Source of the DNA: CADCVW01 sp035644935
GTDB lineage: Bacteria > Pseudomonadota > Alphaproteobacteria > Sphingomonadales > Sphingomonadaceae
Assembly: GCA_035644935.1 (NCBI GenBank)
Contig: DASQNO010000048.1
Span: 1 to 20,274, forward strand
DNA length: 20,274 nt
Reading direction: 5' to 3'
The position numbers were made by a program, and so were the translations under genes. This document shows, one piece after another, positions 6,863-13,038 of this stretch (positions are counted from its first letter, which is position 1; each line of letters starts with the position of its first letter). Under the pieces are notes generated by a model. It worked only from the letters and a program-made list of their open reading frames with translations. It was not told the origin of the DNA and made no database searches.

Positions 6863-7375
6863 GTGACCTCCCCCGAAGTCGTCCTCGTCGTCGCCCGCGC
6901 CGACAACGGCGTCATCGGCCGCGACGGCGACTTGCCCTGGCGCATCCCCGCCGACCTCCGCCGCTTCAAGGCGCTGACGCTGGGCACGCCATTGATCATG
7001 GGCCGCCGCACGTTTGACAGCCTCCCCGGCCTGCTCCCCGGCCGCCGCCACATCGTTCTCACGCGCGATCCGAACTGGAGCGCCGCCGGCGCGGAGGTCG
7101 CCGCCTCCCGTGATGCCGCGCTGGCGCTCGTCCGCGACGTTACGGTCATCTCGGTGATCGGCGGAGCGGAGGTGTTCGCGCAGTTCCTGCCGCTTGCTAC
7201 GCGCCTGGAGCTGACCGAAGTGCACGCCGACATCGTTGGCGACACGACCATGCCGGACCCGCGCGGCCCCGGCTGGGTTGAAGTCGCTCGGGAAGACCAC
7301 GCAGCGGAGGGCGCGCGTCCGGCGTTCAGCTTCGTCACTATGATCCCAGAGGCTGCCACGTTCGGAGGCCTGTAG
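6863..7375 (+). CDS. folA: Dihydrofolate reductase
   Basis: A 170-aa NADPH-dependent reductase that regenerates tetrahydrofolate, completing the cycle with thyA. The N-terminus VVLVVARADNGVIGRDGDLPW is the usual one (Trp26), followed by IPADLRRFK with the catalytic Asp31. LIMGRRTFDSLPG and GRRHIVLTR are NADPH-binding segments, and VIGGAEVFAQFLP is the conserved GG motif. The start is GTG at 6863. No clear Shine-Dalgarno is present because a palindromic element ends five bases upstream; its GGGATGA is the only purine-rich stretch. The last ten or so residues (MIPEAATFGGL) exceed the usual FVT-type ending, perhaps after loss of the original stop. Confidence 0.94.
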   Translation: MTSPEVVLVVARADNGVIGRDGDLPWRIPADLRRFKALTLGTPLIMGRRTFDSLPGLLPGRRHIVLTRDPNWSAAGAEVAASRDAALALVRDVTVISVIGGAEVFAQFLPLATRLELTEVHADIVGDTTMPDPRGPGWVEVAREDHAAEGARPAFSFVTMIPEAATFGGL

Positions 7376-7391
7376 TTCTAGGGTCCACCCG

Positions 7392-7424
7392 TTGCACACG
7401 TTTGTACCGTGAGTATGTCTCACG
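7392..7424 (+). promoter_or_regulatory. Candidate promoter and small inverted repeat before the GrpB-family gene
   Basis: TTGCAC (7392-7397), a 16-bp spacer and TATGTC (7414-7419) form a weak promoter. A 6-bp inverted repeat, CGTGAG-tatgt-CTCACG (7408-7424), overlaps the -10 box and could be an operator. It suggests that the gene at 7450 is transcribed on its own rather than with folA. Confidence 0.3.
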
Positions 7425-7449
7425 TGCGTAAAGGATGTAGAGGTGACAG

Positions 7450-7977
7450 ATGAGCGAGAGCTCCTCTGACGAATTGGGCCTTTCGCAAGGAGAGGTCAGG
7501 CTCTCTGAACCAACACCGCGTTGGACCTCGCTGTTTGAGGAAGAACGGCGCCGCCTCGACGCGGCTCTTCGCTTGTTCGGGGCAGCAGTCGAACATTGCG
7601 GCAGCACGAGCATCCCGGGCATCTCCGCAAAGCCGATCCTGGACATCCTCGTAGGTATTCCAGAGCCGCTCGAAATAATGCCGGTCCGAGGCGCGCTAGC
7701 CCCGCTCGGCTACGAGCATGCAACATGGGCAGGGGTACCCGGCCACGAAGTCTTCGGCAAAGGTGCACCTCGAACGCATCTTCTTCACGTTGTCCCCTTC
7801 GGCGGTTTCGCGTGGAACCGCATGGTGCATTTTCGCGACGCGTTGCGAGGGGATGCCTCCCTCGCATCCGAATACGATCAACTGAAAAAGCAGCTTGCAG
7901 CTCGCTTTCCAAACAACCGGTCGGCCTACACCGATGCCAAAGCTGCCTTTGTCGAGCGGGTTCTCGCCCGGTACTGA
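7450..7977 (+). CDS. GrpB family protein (UPF0157, nucleotidyltransferase fold)
   Basis: A 175-aa protein with the GrpB hallmark VEHCGSTSIPGISAKPILDI at about 48-67, in which GST(S)xPG and the DI acidic pair resemble the nucleotidyltransferase active site. THLLHVVP and the C-terminal NRSAYTDAKAAFVERVL are also family-typical. The substrate and role of most GrpB proteins are unknown. AGAGGTGA six bases before the ATG supports the start. Codon use is visibly less GC-biased than in its neighbours (many codons such as gca, cca, ctt, gta, aca, cga). It sits alone between folA and ribF, with its own candidate promoter and a hairpin after its stop, which suggests acquisition by transfer. Confidence 0.88.
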   Translation: MSESSSDELGLSQGEVRLSEPTPRWTSLFEEERRRLDAALRLFGAAVEHCGSTSIPGISAKPILDILVGIPEPLEIMPVRGALAPLGYEHATWAGVPGHEVFGKGAPRTHLLHVVPFGGFAWNRMVHFRDALRGDASLASEYDQLKKQLAARFPNNRSAYTDAKAAFVERVLARY

Positions 7978-8003
7978 TGTCCGCTGTCTAACTCTAGCGG
8001 ACA
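7978..8003 (+). other. Hairpin directly after the GrpB-family stop codon
   Basis: TGTCCGCT (7978-7985) and AGCGGACA (7996-8003) pair perfectly around a 10-nt loop, starting at the base after the stop. No T-run follows, so Rho-independent termination is doubtful; it may protect the mRNA end. An alternative stem, GCTGTC with GACAGC, overlaps it. Confidence 0.4.
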
Positions 8004-8066
8004 GCGGGCCACCTCCACGGCGCGGGTCGATTGGCATAGCCCCTCCCCCGCTCTAAAGCTCCGCCC

Positions 8067-9005
8067 ATGCAAAGGCTGGACGGCAGCTTGGCGGTCCCGG
8101 CCCCACTTCGCGGCGGGATTGTCGCGCTTGGCAATTTCGACGGGTTTCACCTCGGCCACCAGGCGGTCGTGGGCGCCGCCGTCGCGCGCGCGCGCGAACA
8201 GGGGCGGGTCGCGCTAGTGGCGACGTTCGATCCCCATCCTGTACGCCATTTTCGCCCGGACGCGCCGCCCTTCCGGCTGACGACGCTAGACCAGCGCGAG
8301 CGGCTGTTCGCGGCCGCGGGCGCGGACGCGATGATCGTCTATCGCTTCGACGAAGTCCTCGCCTGCCTTTCCGCCGAGCAATTCGTCGCCGATCGCCTTG
8401 TCGCGCTCGCCGGCGCGGCGGGGGTGGTGACGGGCGAGGACTTCACCTTCGGCCAAGGGCGCGGCGGCAATGCCGCGGTGTTGCGAACGCTCGGGGGAGC
8501 GCACGGCATCGTCGCCGAAACCGTCGCCCCCGTGATGCGGGACGGCGCGGGCGTATCGTCCAGCCGCGTCCGCCATGCGCTGCAGGCGGGCGAGCCGGAG
8601 GCCGCCGCCGCGCTGCTCACGCGCCCGTTCGCGATCGAAGGCGTCGTCCAGCACGGCGACAAGCGCGGGCGGCAGCTCGGCTACCCGACCGCGAACCTCA
8701 CCCTCGGCAATTATCTGCGTCCCCGCTTCGGCATCTACGCGGTGCGCGGGCGGCTCCCTGACGGAACCGTGCTGGACGGCGTCGGCAATATCGGGGTCCG
8801 CCCGAGCTTCGATCCGCCGGTGGAACTGTTCGAACCGCACTTCTTCGACTGGGCGGGCGATCTGTACGGTCAGACCATCGAGGTCGAACTGGTGAGCTTC
8901 ATCCGGCCGGAGGCGAAGTTCGACAGCCTGGACGCGCTGATCGCGCAGATGGATGCAGACAGTTTGGAGGCGCGGCGGCGGTTGAGGTCGAGTACCCCGG
9001 CGTAG
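8067..9005 (+). CDS. ribF: Bifunctional riboflavin kinase / FAD synthetase
   Basis: A 312-aa enzyme that phosphorylates riboflavin to FMN and adenylates FMN to FAD. The N-terminal adenylyltransferase domain has GNFDGFHLGHQAVV (the nucleotidyltransferase GxFDGxHxGH motif), ATFDPHP, and the SSSRVRHAL segment near 170. The C-terminal kinase domain has GDKRGRQLGYPTANL and GIYAVRG. Length is normal for the family. The ATG start lacks a strong ribosome binding site. The last codons (S-T-P-A) and the TAG stop at 9003-9005 lie inside a palindromic element, so the original C-terminus was probably replaced or extended by the repeat. ileS follows 100 bp downstream; ribF-ileS-lspA is a widely conserved order. 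Confidence 0.96.
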   Translation: MQRLDGSLAVPAPLRGGIVALGNFDGFHLGHQAVVGAAVARAREQGRVALVATFDPHPVRHFRPDAPPFRLTTLDQRERLFAAAGADAMIVYRFDEVLACLSAEQFVADRLVALAGAAGVVTGEDFTFGQGRGGNAAVLRTLGGAHGIVAETVAPVMRDGAGVSSSRVRHALQAGEPEAAAALLTRPFAIEGVVQHGDKRGRQLGYPTANLTLGNYLRPRFGIYAVRGRLPDGTVLDGVGNIGVRPSFDPPVELFEPHFFDWAGDLYGQTIEVELVSFIRPEAKFDSLDALIAQMDADSLEARRRLRSSTPA

Positions 9006-9060
9006 GCCGGGGTCCAGTGACACTGCCGGTGCGACTGGACCCCGGCCTACGCCGGGGTAC
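8992..9060. repeat. REP-like palindromic element, family A, copy 2 (perfect)
   Basis: Two 27-bp arms (8992-9018 and 9034-9060) are perfect inverted copies around a 15-bp spacer that begins GACAC. Each arm contains the short hairpin CCCCGGC-gta-GGCCGGGG or its reverse. The perfect match implies a young copy. It overlaps the 3' end of ribF by 14 bp and fills much of the ribF-ileS gap. Confidence 0.9.
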
Positions 9061-9105
9061 GGCCTCCTTTGCGTTCCGTCCCTCCTCCGCTAAGCCCCGC
9101 GCGAC

Positions 9106-12015
9106 ATGACCGACTACAAAGACACCGTCTTTCTGCCCCGCACCGACTTCCCCATGAAGGCGGGGCTCGCGGCCAAGGAGCCCGCGATCCTGAAGCGCTG
9201 GCAGGACGAGGACCTCTACGGCCAGATTCGCACCGCGCGCGCGGGCGCGGAGCGCTTCATCCTCCACGACGGCCCGCCCTACGCCAATGGCGACCTCCAC
9301 ATGGGTCATGCGATGAACAAGGTCCTCAAGGACATCATCGTCCGCGCGCAAACGCTGCTGGGCAAGGACGCGCCCTACGTGCCCGGCTGGGACTGCCACG
9401 GCCTGCCGATCGAATGGAAGGTCGAGGAAGCGTACCGCAAGAAGAAGCTCGACAAGGACGACGTGCCGCGCGAGCAGTTCCGCGCCGAATGCCGCGACTA
9501 CGCCGCCAAATGGGTGCAGGTGCAGCGCGCGCAGTTCGAGCGCCTCGGCGTGCTCGGCGACTGGGACGACCCGTACCTCACGATGAACTACGAGGGCGAG
9601 GCCGCGATCGTCGCCGAGCTGCTCAAGTTCGCCGCCACCGGCCAGCTCTACCGCGGCGCCAAGCCGGTGATGTGGAGCCCCGTCGAAAAGACCGCGCTGG
9701 CCGAGGCCGAGGTCGAATATGAAGACATCGTCTCAACGCAGATCGATGTCGCGTTCGAGATCGTCGAGAGCCCAGTCGAGGCACTGATTGGCGCCTACGC
9801 GGTCGTATGGACGACAACGCCTTGGACGATCCCAGTTAACCAGGCGCTCGCGTTCAGCCCGGCCCTTGAGTGGCAAGTGCCGGAAGGTCAGTATAGCGCG
9901 TACCGAACTGGCGACGGTCGCGTCTTCATATTATCGGCTGCGCTGGCACCCGCATTTCAAGCACGGACTGGTCTTCTACTAACGTCATTGGGGCTGGTGT
10001 CTCCCGAGACATTGGCTGCGTCCAAAGCCCGCCACCCGATGCACCATCTCGGCGGCTTCTTCGCCAAGCCGCGCCCCTTCCTCCCCGGCGATTTCGTCAC
10101 CACCGACCAGGGTACCGGCCTGGTCCACATGGCGCCCGACCATGGCGAGGACGATTTCGAATTGTGCAAGGCGAACGGCCTCGATCCCGTTTTCGCGGTC
10201 GAAGGAGACGGCAAGTACCGCGCCGACTGGGCGTGGCTCGGCGCGCAGGGCAGCGTCATCAACAAGAAGTTCGTCGCGCCCGACGGGCCGATCTGCTCCG
10301 ATTTGCGCGAGGCCGGCGCGCTGCTCGCCGCCAGCGAGGACTACGCGCACAGCTACCCGCACAGCTGGCGGTCCAAAGCCAAGGTCATCTTCCGCGCGAC
10401 GCCGCAGTGGTTCATCGGGATGGATGCGCCCTTACAGCCCCTCCCCTTCAGGGGAGGGGTTGGGGTGGGGGAGTCCGCATCCGTAGCGAGCTCCGCAGTC
10501 TCTGTGGACACCCTGCCCCACCCCAACCCCTCCCCCAAGGGGGAGGGGCTTTCCTTGCGCGCCACCGCTCTCGCCGCGATCGCCCAAACCCGCTGGATCC
10601 CCGCCAAGGCGCAGAACCGCATCACCGCCATGGTCGAAGGCCGCCCGGACTGGGTGATCTCGCGCCAGCGCGCCTGGGGCGTACCGATCGCGCTGTATGT
10701 CCATCGCGGCACCGGCGAGTACCTCCGCGACGAAGCCGTGAACGCACGCATCCTGTCCGCCTTCCGCGCGAGCGGCGCCGACGCGTGGTTCGCCGCCGAC
10801 CACCAGGCGATCCTGGGCAACGAATACAGCCTTGCCGACTACGAGGTCGTCACCGACATCCTCGACGTCTGGTTCGACAGCGGGTCCACGCACGCCTACG
10901 TCGTCGAGGCGCGCTATGGCGAGGGCACGCGTGCCGACCTCTATATCGAAGGCTCCGACCAGCATCGCGGCTGGTTCCAGTCCAGCTTGCTCGAATCCTG
11001 CGGCACCCGCGGCCGCGCGCCGTACGAGGCGGTGCTGACCCACGGCTTCGCGCTCGACGGCACCGGGCGCAAGATGTCCAAGTCTGTCGGCAACGTCGTC
11101 GACCCGCTCAAGATCATCGAGGAGTCGGGCGCGGACATCCTGCGCATGTGGGTCGCATCGACGGACTATTTCGAGGACGTGCGTATCGGCAAGGAAGTGC
11201 TCGCCGGCACGTCCGACGCGTACCGCAAGCTGCGCAACAGCTTCCGCTACCTCCTGGGCGCGCTCGACGGCTTCACCGACGAGGAGAGCCTGGAGGCCGA
11301 GCAGATGCCCGAGCTCGAGCGCTACGTGCTCCACCTCCTCGCCAAGCTCGACGCCGAACTGCACGCCGCCGTCGAGACGTACGAGTTCAACCGCTACATC
11401 CGCGCGCTGACCGACTTCGCGAACGACGACCTGTCCGCCTTCTTCTTCGATATCCGCAAGGACAGCCTGTACTGCGACGCGCCCACGGACGCGAAGCGCC
11501 GCGCCTACCGCACCGTGCTCGACCACCTGTTCCACGCGCTGGTCCGCTACGCCGCGCCGATTATTCCGTTCACCGCGGAAGAGGTTTGGGAATCGCGCGA
11601 AGGGACGCAAGGGTCGATCCACCTGCAGACCTGGCCCGACATAGACCCCGACTGGCAGGACGATGTGCTGGCGGAACGTTGGGCCTCGCTCCGCGCGCTG
11701 CGCCTGCAGGTGACGGGCGAGATCGAGCCTCGGCGCCGCGCCAAGGAACTGGGCTCCAGCCTTGAGGCGGCGGTGACGATCGGCTTTTCCGACGACCTCG
11801 ACCGGCCCAACCTCACCAGCGCGGAGTTGGCGGAGCTGTTCATCGTCTCGGACGTCGGCATGGACCAGGCGGCGCACGGCCCGACGGTGATCGTCCACCG
11901 CACCGCGTTCGCCAAGTGCGAACGCTGCTGGCGGCACTTGCCCGAGGTGCCGGCGGACGGCGGCCTGTGCGCGCGCTGCGAAGATGTGGCTGGTGAGGAG
12001 ACGTCCGATGACTGA
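9106..12015 (+). CDS. ileS: Isoleucyl-tRNA synthetase with an in-frame palindromic insertion
   Basis: A 969-aa class I synthetase that charges tRNA-Ile and edits valine. The HIGH motif is HMGH (65-68, in GDLHMGHAMNK). The CP1 editing domain has TTTPWT (236-241) and GTGLVHMAPDHGEDD (336-350). The second ATP motif is KMSKS (656-660). A C-terminal zinc site uses Cys938, Cys941, Cys955 and Cys958. All motifs are intact, so the enzyme is probably functional, as expected for an essential single-copy gene. Two oddities stand out. Residues about 444-482 are encoded by a palindromic repeat, between WFIGMD and LRATALAAI, where family members normally have only a short link. Residues about 212-307 of the editing domain have atypical codon use. 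ileS overlaps lspA by 8 bp. Confidence 0.96.
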   Translation: MTDYKDTVFLPRTDFPMKAGLAAKEPAILKRWQDEDLYGQIRTARAGAERFILHDGPPYANGDLHMGHAMNKVLKDIIVRAQTLLGKDAPYVPGWDCHGLPIEWKVEEAYRKKKLDKDDVPREQFRAECRDYAAKWVQVQRAQFERLGVLGDWDDPYLTMNYEGEAAIVAELLKFAATGQLYRGAKPVMWSPVEKTALAEAEVEYEDIVSTQIDVAFEIVESPVEALIGAYAVVWTTTPWTIPVNQALAFSPALEWQVPEGQYSAYRTGDGRVFILSAALAPAFQARTGLLLTSLGLVSPETLAASKARHPMHHLGGFFAKPRPFLPGDFVTTDQGTGLVHMAPDHGEDDFELCKANGLDPVFAVEGDGKYRADWAWLGAQGSVINKKFVAPDGPICSDLREAGALLAASEDYAHSYPHSWRSKAKVIFRATPQWFIGMDAPLQPLPFRGGVGVGESASVASSAVSVDTLPHPNPSPKGEGLSLRATALAAIAQTRWIPAKAQNRITAMVEGRPDWVISRQRAWGVPIALYVHRGTGEYLRDEAVNARILSAFRASGADAWFAADHQAILGNEYSLADYEVVTDILDVWFDSGSTHAYVVEARYGEGTRADLYIEGSDQHRGWFQSSLLESCGTRGRAPYEAVLTHGFALDGTGRKMSKSVGNVVDPLKIIEESGADILRMWVASTDYFEDVRIGKEVLAGTSDAYRKLRNSFRYLLGALDGFTDEESLEAEQMPELERYVLHLLAKLDAELHAAVETYEFNRYIRALTDFANDDLSAFFFDIRKDSLYCDAPTDAKRRAYRTVLDHLFHALVRYAAPIIPFTAEEVWESREGTQGSIHLQTWPDIDPDWQDDVLAERWASLRALRLQVTGEIEPRRRAKELGSSLEAAVTIGFSDDLDRPNLTSAELAELFIVSDVGMDQAAHGPTVIVHRTAFAKCERCWRHLPEVPADGGLCARCEDVAGEETSDD
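9739..10025 (+). other. Atypical codon-use segment within the ileS editing domain
   Basis: Over about 95 codons the otherwise GC-ending codons give way to many ending in A or T, including cca, gta, aca, cct, gtt, cgt-type and ata, tta, cta and ttg codons. Before and after it the gene returns to near-exclusive G/C third positions. The segment lies in the CP1 domain and includes TTTPWT (236-241). It could be a recombinant tract from a lower-GC donor or a patch of relaxed selection on codon choice. Boundaries are estimated by eye. Confidence 0.55.
10436..10550. repeat. Palindromic element, family C, inserted in the ileS reading frame, with G4 motifs
   Basis: A 115-bp element bounded by AGCCCCTCCCC (10436-10446) and its exact inverse at 10540-10550. 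The left half is a 9-bp hairpin with loop ttca, and the right half is a 10-bp hairpin with loop aa. Between them, GGGGAGGGGTTGGGGTGGGG (10451-10470) is perfectly complementary to 10516-10535. Both G-rich tracts fit the strict G-quadruplex pattern, one on each strand. It is translated in frame as part of IleRS, and includes peptides FRGGVGVGE and PHPNPSPKGEG. I recall the latter as a recurrent product of such repeats in proteobacterial proteins and mis-annotated open frames. Confidence 0.9.
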
Positions 12016-12523
12016 CATGCGCGCGCGCAAGCGGGACCATCGGCCGCTCGCCTACGGCATCGCGCTTATGATCTTCATCGCGGATCAGGTGATCAAGTGG
12101 ATCGTCATCAACCCGCTCCGCCTGAAGGAGGTGCGCCAGATCGAGTTGCTGCCGATCTTCAACCTGACCTGGGTCGAAAACTACGGCGTTTCGCTGGGGC
12201 TGCTGACCGCCAGCAACGACACCAGCCGCTGGCTGCTGGTCGCACTCACCGCCGCCATCGCGGCCGGCGTCGCGGTGTGGATCTGGCGCGAAACGATCCG
12301 TGCCGACGCGCTGGCGCTGTCGATGGTGCTGGGCGGGGCGCTGGGCAACATCGTCGACCGCGCCAGGTTCGGCTACGTGGTCGACTATGCCGACCTGCAC
12401 TTCGGGTCGTTCCAGCCGTTTTTGGTCTTCAATGTCGCCGATGCTGCTATTACGATCGGCGTTCTGCTACTCCTGCTACGCGCGTTGTTGACGCGCGAGC
12501 CGAAGACGCCCGGAAAGGCCTGA
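12008..12523 (+). CDS. lspA: Lipoprotein signal peptidase (signal peptidase II)
   Basis: A 171-aa inner-membrane aspartyl protease that removes signal peptides from diacylglyceryl-modified prolipoproteins. Four membrane segments are visible, at about 15-34, 72-92, 101-118 and 139-160. The catalytic aspartates are Asp117 in GNIVDR and Asp145 in FNVADAAI, and NYGVSLG (58-64) is the conserved first motif. The ATG at 12008 is preferred over one 24 bp upstream because GGAG lies a few bases before it and the ATGACTGA overlap with the ileS stop is a typical coupling arrangement. Its substrates probably include the lipoproteins encoded just downstream (12529) and at 5152. ileS-lspA is a conserved pair. 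Confidence 0.95.
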   Translation: MTDMRARKRDHRPLAYGIALMIFIADQVIKWIVINPLRLKEVRQIELLPIFNLTWVENYGVSLGLLTASNDTSRWLLVALTAAIAAGVAVWIWRETIRADALALSMVLGGALGNIVDRARFGYVVDYADLHFGSFQPFLVFNVADAAITIGVLLLLLRALLTREPKTPGKA

Positions 12524-12528
12524 GACCT

Positions 12529-12972
12529 ATGCGTAAACTGATCATCCCGGCCGCCACCGCGCTGCTGGTAGGCGGGTGCTCCACCCTGTTCGGCGAGGAG
12601 GCGCAGCGTCCCGACGAGTTCGCCGTCGCCCGCAACGCGCCGCTGGTGATCCCGCCCGATTACACGCTGGTCCCGCCCCGTCCCGGCGATCCGCGCCCGC
12701 AAGCCGCCGACGCGCAGGCGCAGGCGCTGGAAGCGCTGTTCGGCGGCACCGCGCCGCGCAGCGCGGGCGAGAACACCGTGCTGGGCGCCGCGGGTCGCGA
12801 CGTCGCGACGTCCGGCGCACGCTCGGTCGCCGGCGATCCCAACACCACGGTGGTGGAAAAAGGCACGCTGACCCGCGACATCCTCGTCGCGCCCGAAGGG
12901 GACGGCCGCGATGCGTCGGTGGCAACGCCGGGCACTCCCGCGACGACCACGCCGGCACCGACGCCGCAGTAA
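12529..12972 (+). CDS. DUF3035 lipoprotein, BamF-like
   Basis: A 147-aa lipoprotein: MRKLIIPAATALLVGGC has a lipobox with Cys17. The segment RPDEFAVARNAPLVIPPDYTLVPPRPG is the DUF3035 signature (its RAPL-xxPP-x-L core resembles part of BamC). As I recall, DUF3035 proteins are the alphaproteobacterial BamF subunits of the outer-membrane beta-barrel assembly machine. The rest is low-complexity and rich in Ala, Gly, Thr and Pro, with a TPATTTPAPTPQ tail that is probably disordered. It starts five bases after the lspA stop, so the signal peptidase and one of its own likely substrates are made from one mRNA. Function is inferred from the family only. Confidence 0.82.
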   Translation: MRKLIIPAATALLVGGCSTLFGEEAQRPDEFAVARNAPLVIPPDYTLVPPRPGDPRPQAADAQAQALEALFGGTAPRSAGENTVLGAAGRDVATSGARSVAGDPNTTVVEKGTLTRDILVAPEGDGRDASVATPGTPATTTPAPTPQ

Positions 12973-12980
12973 GCCCGACT

Positions 12981-13038
12981 GCCCCGGCGTAGGCCGGGGC
13001 CCAGTGACACGGATCGTACGACTGGACCCCGGCCTACG
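12981..13038. repeat. REP-like palindromic element, family A, copy 3 (right arm truncated)
   Basis: The left arm (12981-13005) and right arm (13021-13038) match copy 2 closely, and the 15-bp spacer again begins GACAC. The 18-bp right arm pairs with the left arm with one mismatch, then breaks off after CCTACG, where a different palindrome begins. It lies between convergent genes and contains the sseA stop codon at 13034-13036. Confidence 0.85.

Noticed and set aside
5858..7423. A 521-codon minus-strand open frame across thyA and folA
   Set aside because: It crosses two well-supported genes and a repeat (giving the IPAKAGIS-type repeat peptide) and has no recognisable motif.
10432..12030. A 532-codon open frame on the minus strand opposite ileS
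   Set aside because: It is antisense to the KMSKS half of ileS and shows only low-complexity composition; its end falls in the palindromic insert.
12641..13010. The family A repeats translated as peptides such as GPGLRRG on either strand
   Set aside because: These are repeat-derived false open frames overlapping real genes.
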